Assembly (NCBI GenBank): GCA_012932865.1
Contig: SAXG01000047.1
Location: 124,001-188,000, forward strand
DNA from: Amylostereum areolatum
Lineage: Eukaryota; Basidiomycota; Agaricomycetes; Russulales; Stereaceae
DNA: 64,000 nucleotides
Direction of reading: 5' to 3'
The notes below the pieces were generated by a model. That model searched no databases and had not been told where the DNA came from. It saw only the letters and a program-made list of their open reading frames with translations. Position numbers and translations under genes: made by a program. Numbering within the stretch: position 1 is the first letter of the stretch; every line of letters begins with the position of its first letter. Of this stretch, positions 35,331 through 45,900 are shown one piece after another.

Positions 35331-36325
35331 GGGGACTAAGTCTTCAAAGGTTTGCGGGCGTGCGTTCTCTTTTGAATGCTCTGCAAGCTCCTGCGCTTTT
35401 GTAAAGCCCGCGCGGATAGGTACTGCATCTGGATTAGGACCGTCGGTTTCAGGGAGGATTCCGGCGTGGCGTAGTCCATTGATCTCCCAGTCTCGGAATA
35501 CCATGGGCCGCTCGTCGTCGTCTTCAGTGAAGAGTCGTGCGGGTAGAGGGGAGCGATGGACCGTGCGGACGCGAACACCTTTGACTCTGCGTGCAGGAAT
35601 AACATAAGTGGGGACTGGGGTCCAGGACACATATGTCGGCTCTGGGAAGGGATCGTCCAAAACGAGAGGTGTCCTCGGGGTTTTACCTGCTTCAACCTTA
35701 CGCTGTGATTGGACCGATGATGGTCTCCGTGGCTTGGTTGCGAGGTTTGTCACAGGAGGTTTGGACAGAGTGCATGAGGGGGGGCAGCGGAGCATGTCAA
35801 CACGGTCTCGTTGCCAGTCTATGGTGGGATTGTGCTCATCGAGCCAGTCTGTTCCAAGGATCATGTCATGATCGCCGATGTCGGTGATGAAGAACTCAGC
35901 TTCTTCCTCATGGTACGCCTTTGAATCTTGCGAGTACATCCGGATCCGCTGGGTCGTTGTGTGACGTACCCAGCCCATGATGTTCTCGGTGCCGTCCACA
36001 TTACGCACGGGGAACGGGTTTTCTAGTTTTCTTGTGGTAAGCTTCTTGCGTTCAACGAAGCTTCGGTTCAGGATAATTCCTTCTGCGCCGCTATCAAGCA
36101 GCGCGTCTGCGTCGATTTCTCTTTTGGTAACTCGTCCGATCAGCTTGACTTTGAGCGTGATCGATGGTGTTTGCCTGTTCTTGGTGACAGTAGACAGATA
36201 CAAACACGGGGGATACGATTGCTCACAGGTATGCATGGATGATAATACAGCGAAACGATTCGACGATGATACCAAAAGTCCTTTGCCTCCACCAGACGAC
36301 GCGACTGGGGGGCGTTTCAAAAATC
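35271..36325 (-). CDS. pol: Pol, protease part (frame broken at its end)
   Basis: This frame is minus one relative to gag and starts at the gag stop (GFLKRPPVASS). The aspartic protease is seen as ITLKVKLIGRVTKREIDADA followed by LLDSGAEGIILNRSF (active site D-S-G) and FFITDIGDHDMILGTDWLDE. A linker leads to FEDLVPP near 35,340. There the frame meets a run of seven C on the minus strand (35,328-35,334) and goes out of phase with the reverse transcriptase frame, ending at a stop at 35,271. The downstream domains follow in the plus-one frame, as expected if one C was gained. The segment is otherwise intact. Confidence 0.8.
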
Positions 36326-37933
36326 CTGCGATTCCAGGATGTCCTTCAACAGCGCTACTGCCTGCTCCTTGCCTTCCGCGTCCAGATCCTTCAGCTGGCG
36401 AGTGATCACCGCGATGGTTTTGGATGGGTCGGGAGCTGCTTTCGCAGTGGACGGAGCCGTGTTCGTCGGCAGGGGAGGGGCCTTGGACCCAGTCTCTACT
36501 GCGCCCACCCGTCGCGCGCTCGAGTCGCGGTTGGGGCAGTCGCGAGAGACGTGACCGGCTTGTCGACACATGAAGCACTTGCCTTCGCGCATCATCTTTG
36601 CGCGCTCGTCGTCCGTCAGCTTTGCAGGGCGGGTCGAGGTGTTGGTGAAGGCGCCGACTCGGCGCGACGAGGAGTCGTTGGTCGAACCGTTCGAGGTGAG
36701 CGCGACAGCCCCCTTGGACTGACTGCTCTTCCTCTCCGGGTTCTCTTCGAGCCACTGGTGGTTGATGCGGCGGGCGCGCTCCTTCCACTCTGCGAGCTTG
36801 GTGGGGAATGGGTACGACCGGGCCACCTGCTTGCCGAGGTCACGCTGAAGTCCCTTCTTGAAAAAGTGGATTAGCGCCTCGTCGTCGTACGCTGACATGG
36901 TTGCCAGCATCTCAAACTCGGTGATAAAGTCAGTGACGTCCCGGGTGGTCATTGCGAGCTCGTTGATCTTACGCTGAGCCTCTATCTTCGGATCGACGGG
37001 CACGAAGTCTTTGCCAAACCTCTCGAAGAGCTCTTTGTAGGAGCTATAGTGGAGTGTTGGGGGCGTGGGGTCGAGGGTGTCGGCGTCTTCCTTCTCGTCT
37101 TCGTCGGCGAAGAGTTCCATGCGGCGATGCGTGGCCCAGGCTTTCGCCGTGTCGTCCTCCATCAGGCTGAGGAGGAGCATCATCTTGGCATCATCTGTGG
37201 CATAAACATCTTTGTTAACGCGCAGGAACATGCGGAGTTCGAGGGAGAACCGGAGGGTGTCGCGTCTATCGCCTTTGAATGGCTTTGGCTTGGGGCCGAT
37301 CTCCCGCTTGGAGACGGCAGGTTTGGATTCGGCGTCGGACATCTTGTCGAAGGGGAGGGGGACGGTGAGGGATTGGGCGAGTTCTTGATCAAGGCGGCGT
37401 AGGGTTTCTCGTCGGCGTTCTTCTGCTTCTTCAACTTCGTCCTCAACTTGTTTTGCGACAAGGAAGTCGGCGGGGGTGAGGAATTGCTGGTTATGATGCC
37501 ACGACCAGTGATCTTGGACGGGACTGAACGAAGTGGGCTGCCACTCAACTACTGATCGTCCTGGGGTTCCGTTCTTGTTCCGTCTATAGGCGTACCACTT
37601 CCCAGTTGTGTCGTTGTGGTTGATCCCTTCTGGGACTTCGATTACAGTACGTCGACGGGGTGGGGGCGAGTTCGTCGGAGGGGGGTTCAGGAAGCGCTGT
37701 AGAACGTCCGCAGCGGTGGCAAAATCCGATTCTTCAACGTAGCGTTGTTCGTCACGGTCGTCGAAGTACCAGTCTCGACGTTGCCGGTTTGGTTCGTCGT
37801 GCAGCCAACGTACGGATTCCTTAGTCTGCTGCGAGGTGAGGATATAGTATTCTTCGGGACAGTAGTCTCGAAAAACGCCTGGGGGGAGGTTCGGAGTGGG
37901 GGGATGAGGGGCTGTGGAGGACGTGATGATGGT
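36317..37933 (-). CDS. gag: Gag of the gypsy element
   Basis: Structural capsid/nucleocapsid protein that packages element RNA. The first ATG is at 37,342 (MSDAESKPAVSKREIGPKPK), giving 341 residues, but the same frame is open without ATG back to the TAG at 37,934. That upstream part looks coding (VFRDYCPEEYYILTSQQTKE; GTPGRSVVEWQPTSF; EDEVEEAEERRRETLRRLDQ). The capsid region shows FKGDRRDTLRFSLELRMFLR and the YSSYKELFERFGKDFVPVDP / VTDFITEFEMLATMS pattern of fungal Gag proteins. The zinc knuckle CFMCRQAGHVSRDC is near 36.56 kb. The TGA at 36,317-36,319 lies in a run of five T where a minus-one shift would enter the pol frame. Identity is firm; the true N-terminus is open. Confidence 0.85.
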   Translation of the reverse strand, partial: TIITSSTAPHPPTPNLPPGVFRDYCPEEYYILTSQQTKESVRWLHDEPNRQRRDWYFDDRDEQRYVEESDFATAADVLQRFLNPPPTNSPPPRRRTVIEVPEGINHNDTTGKWYAYRRNKNGTPGRSVVEWQPTSFSPVQDHWSWHHNQQFLTPADFLVAKQVEDEVEEAEERRRETLRRLDQELAQSLTVPLPFDKMSDAESKPAVSKREIGPKPKPFKGDRRDTLRFSLELRMFLRVNKDVYATDDAKMMLLLSLMEDDTAKAWATHRRMELFADEDEKEDADTLDPTPPTLHYSSYKELFERFGKDFVPVDPKIEAQRKINELAMTTRDVTDFITEFEMLATMSAYDDEALIHFFKKGLQRDLGKQVARSYPFPTKLAEWKERARRINHQWLEENPERKSSQSKGAVALTSNGSTNDSSSRRVGAFTNTSTRPAKLTDDERAKMMREGKCFMCRQAGHVSRDCPNRDSSARRVGAVETGSKAPPLPTNTAPSTAKAAPDPSKTIAVITRQLKDLDAEGKEQAVALLKDILESQDF

Positions 37934-38550
37934 CTAGAAGAAGTCCGCCGCGATGGGGCGACGGCCGAGGAGTTTCTTGGTGAGGTAGCCGGCTTTTACT
38001 GCCTGGCGGATCTTATGTTCGTGGTGGCGGCGACGAAGGGTCTTACCCTTGATGGTGGGACGGAGGACTGGTGGCGGGGTGGATTCGGGGGTCCGGCGGT
38101 TAAACTGGGAGACGGAGGTGAAACTGGTTTGGAGGATCGGGTTGGGGGCGTCCTGGATGAGGTATGTGTGGTAGGTGGGGGCGTGGAGGGTGAATTCAAG
38201 GCGTTCGAGATCTATGTTGATGCACGTAGTGATCCGGACGTATAGGGCGAGGACGACAGTACCGTGATCCTTGTGCCACCTCCACTCGAAGATGCGGAAG
38301 TTGAGGCCGTGCGCGGTCCAGGGATCTTTCTTGCAGAGGTTCTGTACGGGGACGAGGCAGTTGACGGTGATGGCGTCGGACCAAGGGTAGGGGAGTGGTG
38401 CGTCGTCGCGGGGGGTGATCGGCTTTCCGTTGAACGGGAGGAAAACTGGTGCGTTCGGGAGGTCCGTGGTGGGAGTTTTTAACGTCGTAGAGACGGCAGA
38501 GGTAGATGGAGAGAGGGGTGCGAGGTAGGCGTAGGGGTAGACTGTCCAGG
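37934..38550 (-). other. AUG-less leader frame upstream of gag
   Basis: Between the 5' LTR and gag the minus strand is open for about 200 codons (reading back into the LTR, about 265). It ends at a TAG at 37,934-37,936. The frame contains no methionine codon. The composition looks protein-like (for example WTAHGLNFRIFEWRWHKDHG; ITTCINIDLERLEFTLHAP; then a basic end RRRHHEHKIRQAVKAGYL). It is in the same frame as gag, with only that TAG between them. It may be the N-terminal part of a longer Gag whose start is supplied by splicing or lies elsewhere, interrupted by a mutation or a read-through stop. No known domain recognised. Confidence 0.5.
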
Positions 38551-38973
38551 TGTCAGAAACGCAGTTTATGAGACCGATGGAACCACCTAAGTCGCAGTGA
38601 TGGGAGGAGCAAGAGAGAACAGATGGATTTGAGAGTGTCAGGCCTAGGGTAGTGCAACGTGCGCTACAGTACCGTATGACGAGATGGACAGTCTGAGGAA
38701 AAGGGAAAAGGGATACTGTCCTTATATACAAGTGGGAACGATGGTGCGATGCGATGCGATAGTGGTGCGAGCGGGGGGAACAATAAGAAAGGAGTCATGG
38801 GGAGGAGGGCGGGAGTCCGGAGCAATGATGTCATAGATAAGGATGCGGAACACCGTTCGGAAGTCCGGGCAGTGACGTCGTTGGAGCATGTGATGCGAAG
38901 GAAAGTCATGTGCCGTGACGCGTCGCGTGTACAAGGTCTGCAAACGAAGAAAGAAATGGAGCGATCCGTGACA
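38551..38973 (-). repeat. 5' LTR of the gypsy element
   Basis: 423 bp, same ends as the copy at 31,872-32,294, with two base differences (one near 38,598, one near 38,772). The minus-strand TATATAAGG at 38,720-38,729 is the likely promoter of the genomic transcript. Confidence 0.92.
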
Positions 38974-38978
38974 ATACA
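38974..38978 (+). repeat. Target-site duplication, right copy
   Basis: ATACA directly after the LTR ending at 38,973, matching 31,867-31,871. A 5-bp duplication is usual for Ty3/gypsy integrase. Confidence 0.9.
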
Positions 38979-39322
38979 CTACACATTGGGCAAGACTCAG
39001 CGGGCAAGTTTAGGGATTTTAGTCCATTAGTTGTTCTCGCACGCGGTCCCGGGGCCGCATTCATGTCCGCGCGGTCCTGGGACCTCATTCACAATGTCGA
39101 AGCACTTTCGAGTGGCTTCAGTGGGTGTTTCTGACCTGAAACAGGTGCGAACACGTTCAGGGAGTGTCGGAAGGGAACTCTAGCATTGCCTGTAGTGTAG
39201 CGAAGGAGTCAACGCTGTTTACTAGGTTTTACATACATGCTTATTAATCCCCTACATTTCCCATGCCGTCTAATCAAGGGTTATCCTTCACTTGTCCTCT
39301 CGGAGTCACAGGCCGTCACGAG

Positions 39323-39370
39323 CACGTGCCTGCACGTGATGGCCCAGGTTTTGCTTGCGGGCTACCTTAT
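39323..39370 (-). repeat. 48-bp inverted repeat, right arm
   Basis: Reverse complement of 31,670-31,717 with two mismatches in the four bases between its CACGTG hexamers. Removing the gypsy element and one ATACA leaves the arms bounding about 0.6 kb. Confidence 0.75.
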
Positions 39371-39865
39371 CTGGAGTCTGGACATTGACAGTCTAGCAAA
39401 CTGATGGCCTAGATACGTTAGGGAAGAGCGCATCAAGAACTAACTCAGCGCGCACATCGAAGAACCCAAGATGTACCCGTCGCAGATAGACATCCTTCGG
39501 TCGTCAGTCTCGCCCCTCACCATCCCAACTCTTCAGCACTCAGCGGTCGAGCATTGAATACCACGAGCCCTACCCGAAGCAAAAAAAAAACCAGTGGTAA
39601 ACAACGTTCAGGAATCAGGCCTTCAGGATCGGGCCCAGTGGGAAACGAGCTTCTTCCAAAGACATCCACGGAACACAAGCAGCGCGCGGGCGCGGACCCC
39701 AAGCGGAACCTCTTGATACGTTTTCCACGCTCAAAGGCAGTCCACCCGTCTCGAAATTGTCCCTCTCTTTCTTCCAGGCGACGGGCCGGTCGTGCCACCG
39801 CGCTGTGGGCATGTTGTCCTTCAGTGAACGGACGCGACGTACCCGCCTACAGTGTAAAACTGCGA
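39371..39865. other. No gene recognised
   Basis: Lies between the inverted repeat arm and the degenerate repeated family. It contains a 10-base A run near 39,583. No coding feature was recognised. Confidence 0.35.
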
Positions 39866-41240
39866 TTACCCTTTCTTCGCCGAAAAATCGACGGGTAAAT
39901 CTGGCATTTCACAGTCCAGGTCGGAAAGTGTGTTGCCGGGACGTATCGACAATGTCGGCTGGTGGCGATTTGAAAGCAATAGGCTCGATTGCTCCCCATC
40001 GTTCACTATAGGTGAGTTAGGGTTGGGAAGAAGGTTTAGCGGCAGGAAAATGCACTCTTTATCCCGAGTATTTGAATTGCGAAGATGGTTTACTAATTGG
40101 ATGGACAGATACTTCGAGAGCTCAGATGCGAGCGTCGAGACGCTGGCAAGAACCATGTCGTCAGTCATGATATCGGATGAGAAAAGACCTGAGTGCCTCA
40201 ACTGCCGCATCGACCAGGTGTACTTTGAGTGCGTCCATATCCTTGACTTGCGATAAGTCGACCGTGACTCTGGCTTTCGCCCTCGAGTCATCTCGCTTTT
40301 GCAGGAATATGCGCCAGCAAAACATACAGGAAACCGGTGTTGGAGGTTTGGCAGTGATTGAAGGCCGGGGCGCCAAGAGTCAGAAAGACTCAGTTTCGCG
40401 GTACGTTGTCTGGAGTTTGGATCACCGAAATCGAACACGAACGGGCGTTCGGGACGAGTGCAGTTCAACTTCGAGGGCCGCTGAAAGGCGTTGTCAGCCA
40501 CAACGTTCTCGAGGAGAAAGTTTGGGTGTTACCTTTACTATGGTTGTCCAGAGCTGCAATCGGAAGAGCTAGATGTCCACGGGCCCGCTCAGCATACATC
40601 CCGTCACCTCCCAGTGCGGCCAGCACAACCGATTCATCCTGCCGTTTTTGAAACATTCTGATGGAGTGATGTCGTACTGGAGTGTGGACGTGAAGGTTCC
40701 TTAGGTGTAAAATCACCAAATAGGAGTCCCTTCCACCGCCCGCCCCCCTTTTTGTCCATGTAGAATACGTAAAAGGATCGGAGCATCCTCCTTTTGATAT
40801 GGCGTCAAGGGCGCGACTAGGGTTAGGGTTACTCCGACCAAGCCTCATATCCCTGAACGTTGAGGGTCAAACACGAGACCAATGGGTGAGATATTTCGGG
40901 AGGAGAGGTATTGCACTATCATCGTCGTGTCCCGGCTATAAAATCGACGGGTCAATCGAAAGGTCGAGCATCCAGGTCCGAAAGTACTTGCCTAGAGCGC
41001 GACGAGGATATCCGTTGGTGGCGATTCGACCACAGCCGTTTTCCTGCCTCAACGTCCTCACTAAAGGGGTGTCAGATATGTGGTGAAGATAGGGTGGAGA
41101 GAGAACGCACTCTTTGCTTCGCGTTGCGTAGTAGCGGGTGATCCTCAGAGAGCTACAGCCTTCGACCGCATCGCCGCTTTCACTGCGTTAAAAGCGTTGT
41201 GTCGGGGCCGTAGCAAACGCTGTGACACGGGGAGTAAGAA
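39866..41240 (-). pseudogene. Two decayed copies of an unidentified repeated gene family
   Basis: Minus-strand remnants share a core with three others at 55-57 kb. Each copy has an exon end (SNRHQPTLSIRPG near 39,940; SNRHQRISSSRSR near 41,000) followed by a GTAAGC-like donor and a conserved stretch around ACTTTCCGACCTGGA (39,914-39,930; 40,971-40,985) and CCCGTCGATTTT. In the left copy the donor is lost. Frames are short and interrupted. I recognise no domain, so the ancestral product is unknown. They could be relics of a gene family or of a repeat that carries an intron-like signal. Confidence 0.45.
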
Positions 41241-41521
41241 CAGATCGGCTGATGTATCGTAGGTAAGGAGCTCGTACTGTTGATATATCGTGAGTGTGAT
41301 GAACCAACTGAGCATCATGTTGCATCAGAGCTTGTATCGGCTTTCATAAGCTTGGATCACGGTTGGATCACGGAGGGATACACGGCACGTGTCGAGACCT
41401 GTAACATTGCTCGCAACCTTCACAACATCCTCTGCATCCTTCTCGACGATGCAAGCTCGATACGCCGTGCGCGCCTTTTAAGACCCCTTCAGAGGCAAGA
41501 AGTTACCGTGTCTACTACTTA

Positions 41522-42365
41522 ATGGCTGCTCTAACGCCTCCCAGAACGCCGCACCAGCGGAGCCGGCCTCAGACCCCAACATCCTCACCTATAACCCCCG
41601 TCCAGCTCCCGAAAAACCCGTACAATCCCCACACAAAGACCGGAAGGCTGTTCTTGCGTCGTCGTGAAGTCATTCCCACCAGCATCGACAAATGGCTACA
41701 AGCAAACTTGAGCCTATGGCCCCGCTGCGACCCGCGTCTGGCGACAACATCACTATTCCCCGAGGAGGTGCTATGCACCGTTGAGATGGTGTATGTTGAG
41801 GTGTGTGCACCCCTTTTCGCATCCGGACCTGTGCTTATGCGTTTGAACCTAGGAGGTTAAGGACGACGATCCCGACAATCCCTTCCTTGATGACGAGGAC
41901 CACCACTCGCTTCTCCTTACTATGTCCATCCCGGAGGAGATCAATGTTCCCGCCGCGTACCGCCAGAGCCCTATAGCTGTCCTCAAAAGGCATAACGGTC
42001 CAATCGACAGTCTCATGGCCCCCGACTGGTGTCGCACAATGACGATCGGCGAGCGCGTTGTTTTCCCTCAGCCTCGGTATCTCATATCCGAGATGTTCGG
42101 GAAATTGGCGATGTTGGAGGAGAACATTGAGCGGGTACGTTATCGTTTTGGCGAAGAAAAGGTGGCTGATGTCTACAGCGTTTAGGGATACTCGAGTGCG
42201 ATGCTGCGGTGGGCGAAAGCTGTGTCCGTATGTACTGAGGCAGAGGCCTATGTTAAGGCAACTGCATCTCGCAGGCGCGCAGACCGTCGAGCCAGCGAGC
42301 GTCAAGTCGTCGTGTCATTGCGAGGTGGACCGGTGACGCGATCCCGTACTCGTCGGGTACAATAG
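41522..42365 (+). CDS. Hypothetical protein, possible third transposon gene
   Basis: Three exons join well: 41,522 to about 41,801 (MAALTPPRTPHQRSRPQTPT ... IDKWLQANLSLWPRC ... TVEMVYVE), then DDDPDNPFLDDEDHHSLLLT and MSIPEEINVPAAYRQSPIAV to MLEENIER, then GYSSAMLRWAKAVSVCTEAE to RTRRVQ and TAG at 42,363-42,365. Both introns have GT and AG ends and keep the frame. The protein is about 210 residues, Pro/Ser/Thr-rich at the start and basic at the end. No domain recognised. It lies just upstream of, and in the same orientation as, the transposase, so it may belong to the same DNA transposon; that is inference. Confidence 0.5.
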
Positions 42366-42981
42366 TCGGTATATGTACGGTGGACTCGGAGATTCAATAT
42401 CATATTGTACGATGGAGATTTACTTTACGTCGGGGCGTTGAATGGTGCACGTATCACTCGCTAGCCAATCAGAAGTTTGGAACACGGTGTCCCAAAGTCC
42501 TGGATGCGCGCACCGGGATTGCCGCTTGCTACGTAGCTGCCAACACACCCCACGTCGCTGTATCCCACCAAATCCAACATGCCCCGAAACTCTGTAACAT
42601 GGCCCCCAGGGTGCACGTAAGTTACGCATTGTAACAAGTGCCTCGGTACGGAGCTGACATACGGTTCTGGTTCTCTTTTAGGGGCAAAGTCGACTTGTTC
42701 TTTTCCACATCGATGGTCGCCCTTCACCCCTCTCAACACGGAACTACGCGCTCTCCCAGCACCGCTGGTTCTCTGTGACCGCTATCCGCCACAGCCAACA
42801 CGTACAACTCTCCACGTCTCTTCCCCGTTCAGCTCCGAGCCTGCACGCGCACCAGCCAACTTGCTATCAGCGCCAACGCCTTTTGCTGTCAACCCGCAGG
42901 ACTCAGCAGTGCGCCCCTAACAGGTGTGTAATGTATATGCAGCCCTCGAGAAGATCGAAACTGACTTGTCCGATAGCAGGT

Positions 42982-45900
42982 ATGCCTCCGTGCCACTGCA
43001 TATTCAAAAACTGCCAAGGCAAGAATATCGCCGCCTCGACACGCCGCTACCATCGCGACAAGGATCGGGAGAGGCAGACGCGCAATGAGACGGCCTCGAG
43101 TGCTCCACCACTACCTGCGCAGACAACAGCAGGACCGTCTGCAGTGTCGGTCGGGCAGGATCCGCCTCCAACGACCACAGTCCAACAGGGTGTTCTTCCT
43201 TCAGCCCACGAAGACCCGGAAGTCGAGCCTAATCAGCCTGCAACACCCGGAGCATCTAGTCCTCCCAAAACCCCCCCTCCCCATTATATTCCCGAGCCGC
43301 CTTTAACCCCACGCCAACGACGTCTTTCAGCTGGATCGAGGTCTCACGAGCTTGACGAGCGCCTTGCAGCGGAGGAACGTGGCGGACGCTATATGGAAGC
43401 TGTCCTTTCCGCCGTCGGTGCAGAGGCAAATTTTGAGGACATTGGGGACCTTTCGGATGACGAGGCGGCTGATGAAGCGGCTGACGAGGCAGACCGAGTC
43501 CGTGACAACGTTCAAGACACCCCGACCCCGGTGCTGGCGCATACAATGTCACCAACGGCCGACCCTCGATACCCCGGCGAGAACACGCCAGACCCATTTC
43601 TCCTCTCAACTATTTTATCGGAGTCTCCGACGCCCCCATCACATCCACACCGCCCTCCGTTTATCTTCATCATCTACCTCCTTGTCTCATGGCTTCACAC
43701 CCACTTCCACCTACCCTTTCTCGCATGCAATGCAGTGCTTGTCATTCTAGGGCATGTATTGCGAGCAGCTGGCACGGCGCTACCCCCTCAGACGACGATG
43801 TATACAACATTGACTTCGGTCACGTCGCATCTTGGCGTTGAGCCCGTGTTCGTTATCCTTCCCGTATGTCCAGGCTGCCTCGAGCCTCATGCTTCAAAAC
43901 TGGCCGACACTGCAAGCTGCTCTCGGTGTTCATCACCCCTTTTCCGCAGGATTCGCTCGTTGGCGCGTGGGGCAGGTGTCCCAAAGGAGATTTCCCGGCC
44001 GTTTCTACAGTTTCCCATGAAGAGCATTGAAGCTCAACTGCGAGATATTATAGCTGTTCCGGGGATTGAGGATCTCCTTGACGGGTGGAGATCGGTGCCA
44101 CGTCGTGATGGACTATATACCGACAATTTCGACGGACGGGTCTGTCGCGAGCTCAAAGGGTCAGATGGTCAGGTTTTCTTTGAAAATCCACCGCCGCCTG
44201 GCAGTACGGACCTGCGTCTTGGGCTCACACTGGGAGTAGACTGGTATGTGTATACATCCATTCAACGTAGCACGTTTCACTCATGTTCGCTTCTAGGTTC
44301 TCGTACTTGCGAAGCCTTATATCTCCATCGCATTCGTCATGTCCCATGTCATTCAACCTGATCAATTTGCCTCCCCATTTACGGTCTGTGTTCTCCTTGC
44401 TAGTTATACATTAGACAACTCTGACCCTAGCTTATAATCAGATACCGTGTTTCCAATCTCATTCTGGCGGGCATCATGCCAGGTCCAAAAGAGCAAGACC
44501 CGGATCAAGTCCAGCGCTTCATGCGCATATTCGTGAGCGAGTTGCTGCGACTTTGGGAAGATGGTTTCACAATTAAGACTCCTCGGTTCCCAGCGGGGCG
44601 GCGCGTTCGGGTCGTGCTGGTCTGTGTGGTCTGCGACAAGCCAGCCGCACACAAGCTCGGAGGTTTTGGTTCACACAGCCATACCTTTTTCTGCACGCGG
44701 TGCTGGATCAAACAATCACAGAAGGCATCTGAGGCATCATTTCGCCGCAACGGTAAGCTAGAGCTCATTCCTCTTGCACACGTAGGTTGACAGATTATAC
44801 TATCCAGGTTTTGCTTCCCGAACTCACGCGGAGCAGCTACGCTACGCACAAGAGTACAGCAGGTGCCCAAATCAAGCTGCTCGGGACGAGTACGTGCGCA
44901 AACACGCTACACGGTGGTGTGAGCTGGCACGTCTCCCGTATTTCGATCTCTGTCGCATGATCGTGATCGATCCTATGCACAATCTCCTGCTTGGTATGTG
45001 CCTCGTTGTTGTATATGGATGGAAAACTGATCATGGATGGGCGGTATAGGACTCGTCAAAACCCATTTCTATCATATCTGGATCCAGCTCAAGGTACTCA
45101 GGAAGACAAAAGAGCTCAGACGTCTGCATGACATCCTGTCGAAGGTCCGTGACACACAAGGCTTTGACCATTTATGTATCTTTTGACACTCATCCCAGCT
45201 TGAAATTCCATCCTACCTTGGACGATTGCCTACGCTCATGGGACAACCGGCTGGAGGTTCCCTTACGGCCGATCAGTGGCTAATCGCTGCCACCGTTGTG
45301 TGTCCAATCGCGGTACGTACCTTCGGTTGCTTGTACTAAACCGCTCGCTGACAAACCATGGCAGATTCCCCAAATATGGGATGAATATTGTACAGGTGAT
45401 GCAGAAGTAGTACGCCTTCAACGTCTTGGTGATTTCAAGCTCGCGGCAGAGAGGAAAAAGGAAGCACAAGCAGCTGCACGCAAGGTGCGAGAGGCAGCAC
45501 AAGCAGCGGCGGCCAGTACAGCCAGAACGTCGGGGTGCAAACGTACGCGCACTTCGCGAGCCATGGTGAGTTGTGCATCGGGCCCAGACCGACTATGTGC
45601 TCACCAGTGCCATGTGATCCGTCAGTTTGTTGATGACTTACCAGAAGACGAAGCACCGGTTCTCGATGCAGGCGCGCGCGAGGAAATGAATGATATATTC
45701 AATGACCCGCAAGACGGTGACAATCGAGACGAGCCTGCACACGCAAATCTGCATCCAGACGATCCGTCGAACTTCTTCAAACTGACATCCGTCCTCAAGA
45801 TGCTATTTGCACGTCAGATCGACGACGACACTATCAACCAAGCAGAAGACCTGCTTCGATCCTACTGCTGGGAACTTGTACATGTGCGTCTCTCTCCGTC

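Larger units (their letters stand above)
31872..38973 (-). mobile_element. Complete Ty3/gypsy chromovirus-type LTR retrotransposon
   Basis: A 7,102-bp element on the minus strand. Both LTRs are 423 bp, begin TGTCA and end TGACA on the plus strand, and differ at two positions that I can see. ATACA duplications lie at 31,867-31,871 and 38,974-38,978. The polypurine tract (AAAAGGGGGGG on the minus strand, 32,298-32,308) lies three bases from the 3' LTR. A TGG beginning two bases inside the 5' LTR is a candidate primer binding site; I could not match the tRNA. Order is Gag, protease, reverse transcriptase, RNase H, integrase, chromodomain, as in chromoviruses. Near-identical LTRs mean a recent insertion. 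Pol has one apparent frameshift and the Gag region an in-frame UAG, so this copy may be non-autonomous. Confidence 0.95.

Noticed and set aside
37745..38245. 166-residue plus-strand frame within the gypsy element
   Set aside because: Antisense to the leader frame and Gag; element coding is on the minus strand.
41170..41200. CACTG-type left end of the CMC element pairing with CACAGTG near 49,375
   Set aside because: Only weak, gapped similarity; not enough to call terminal inverted repeats.
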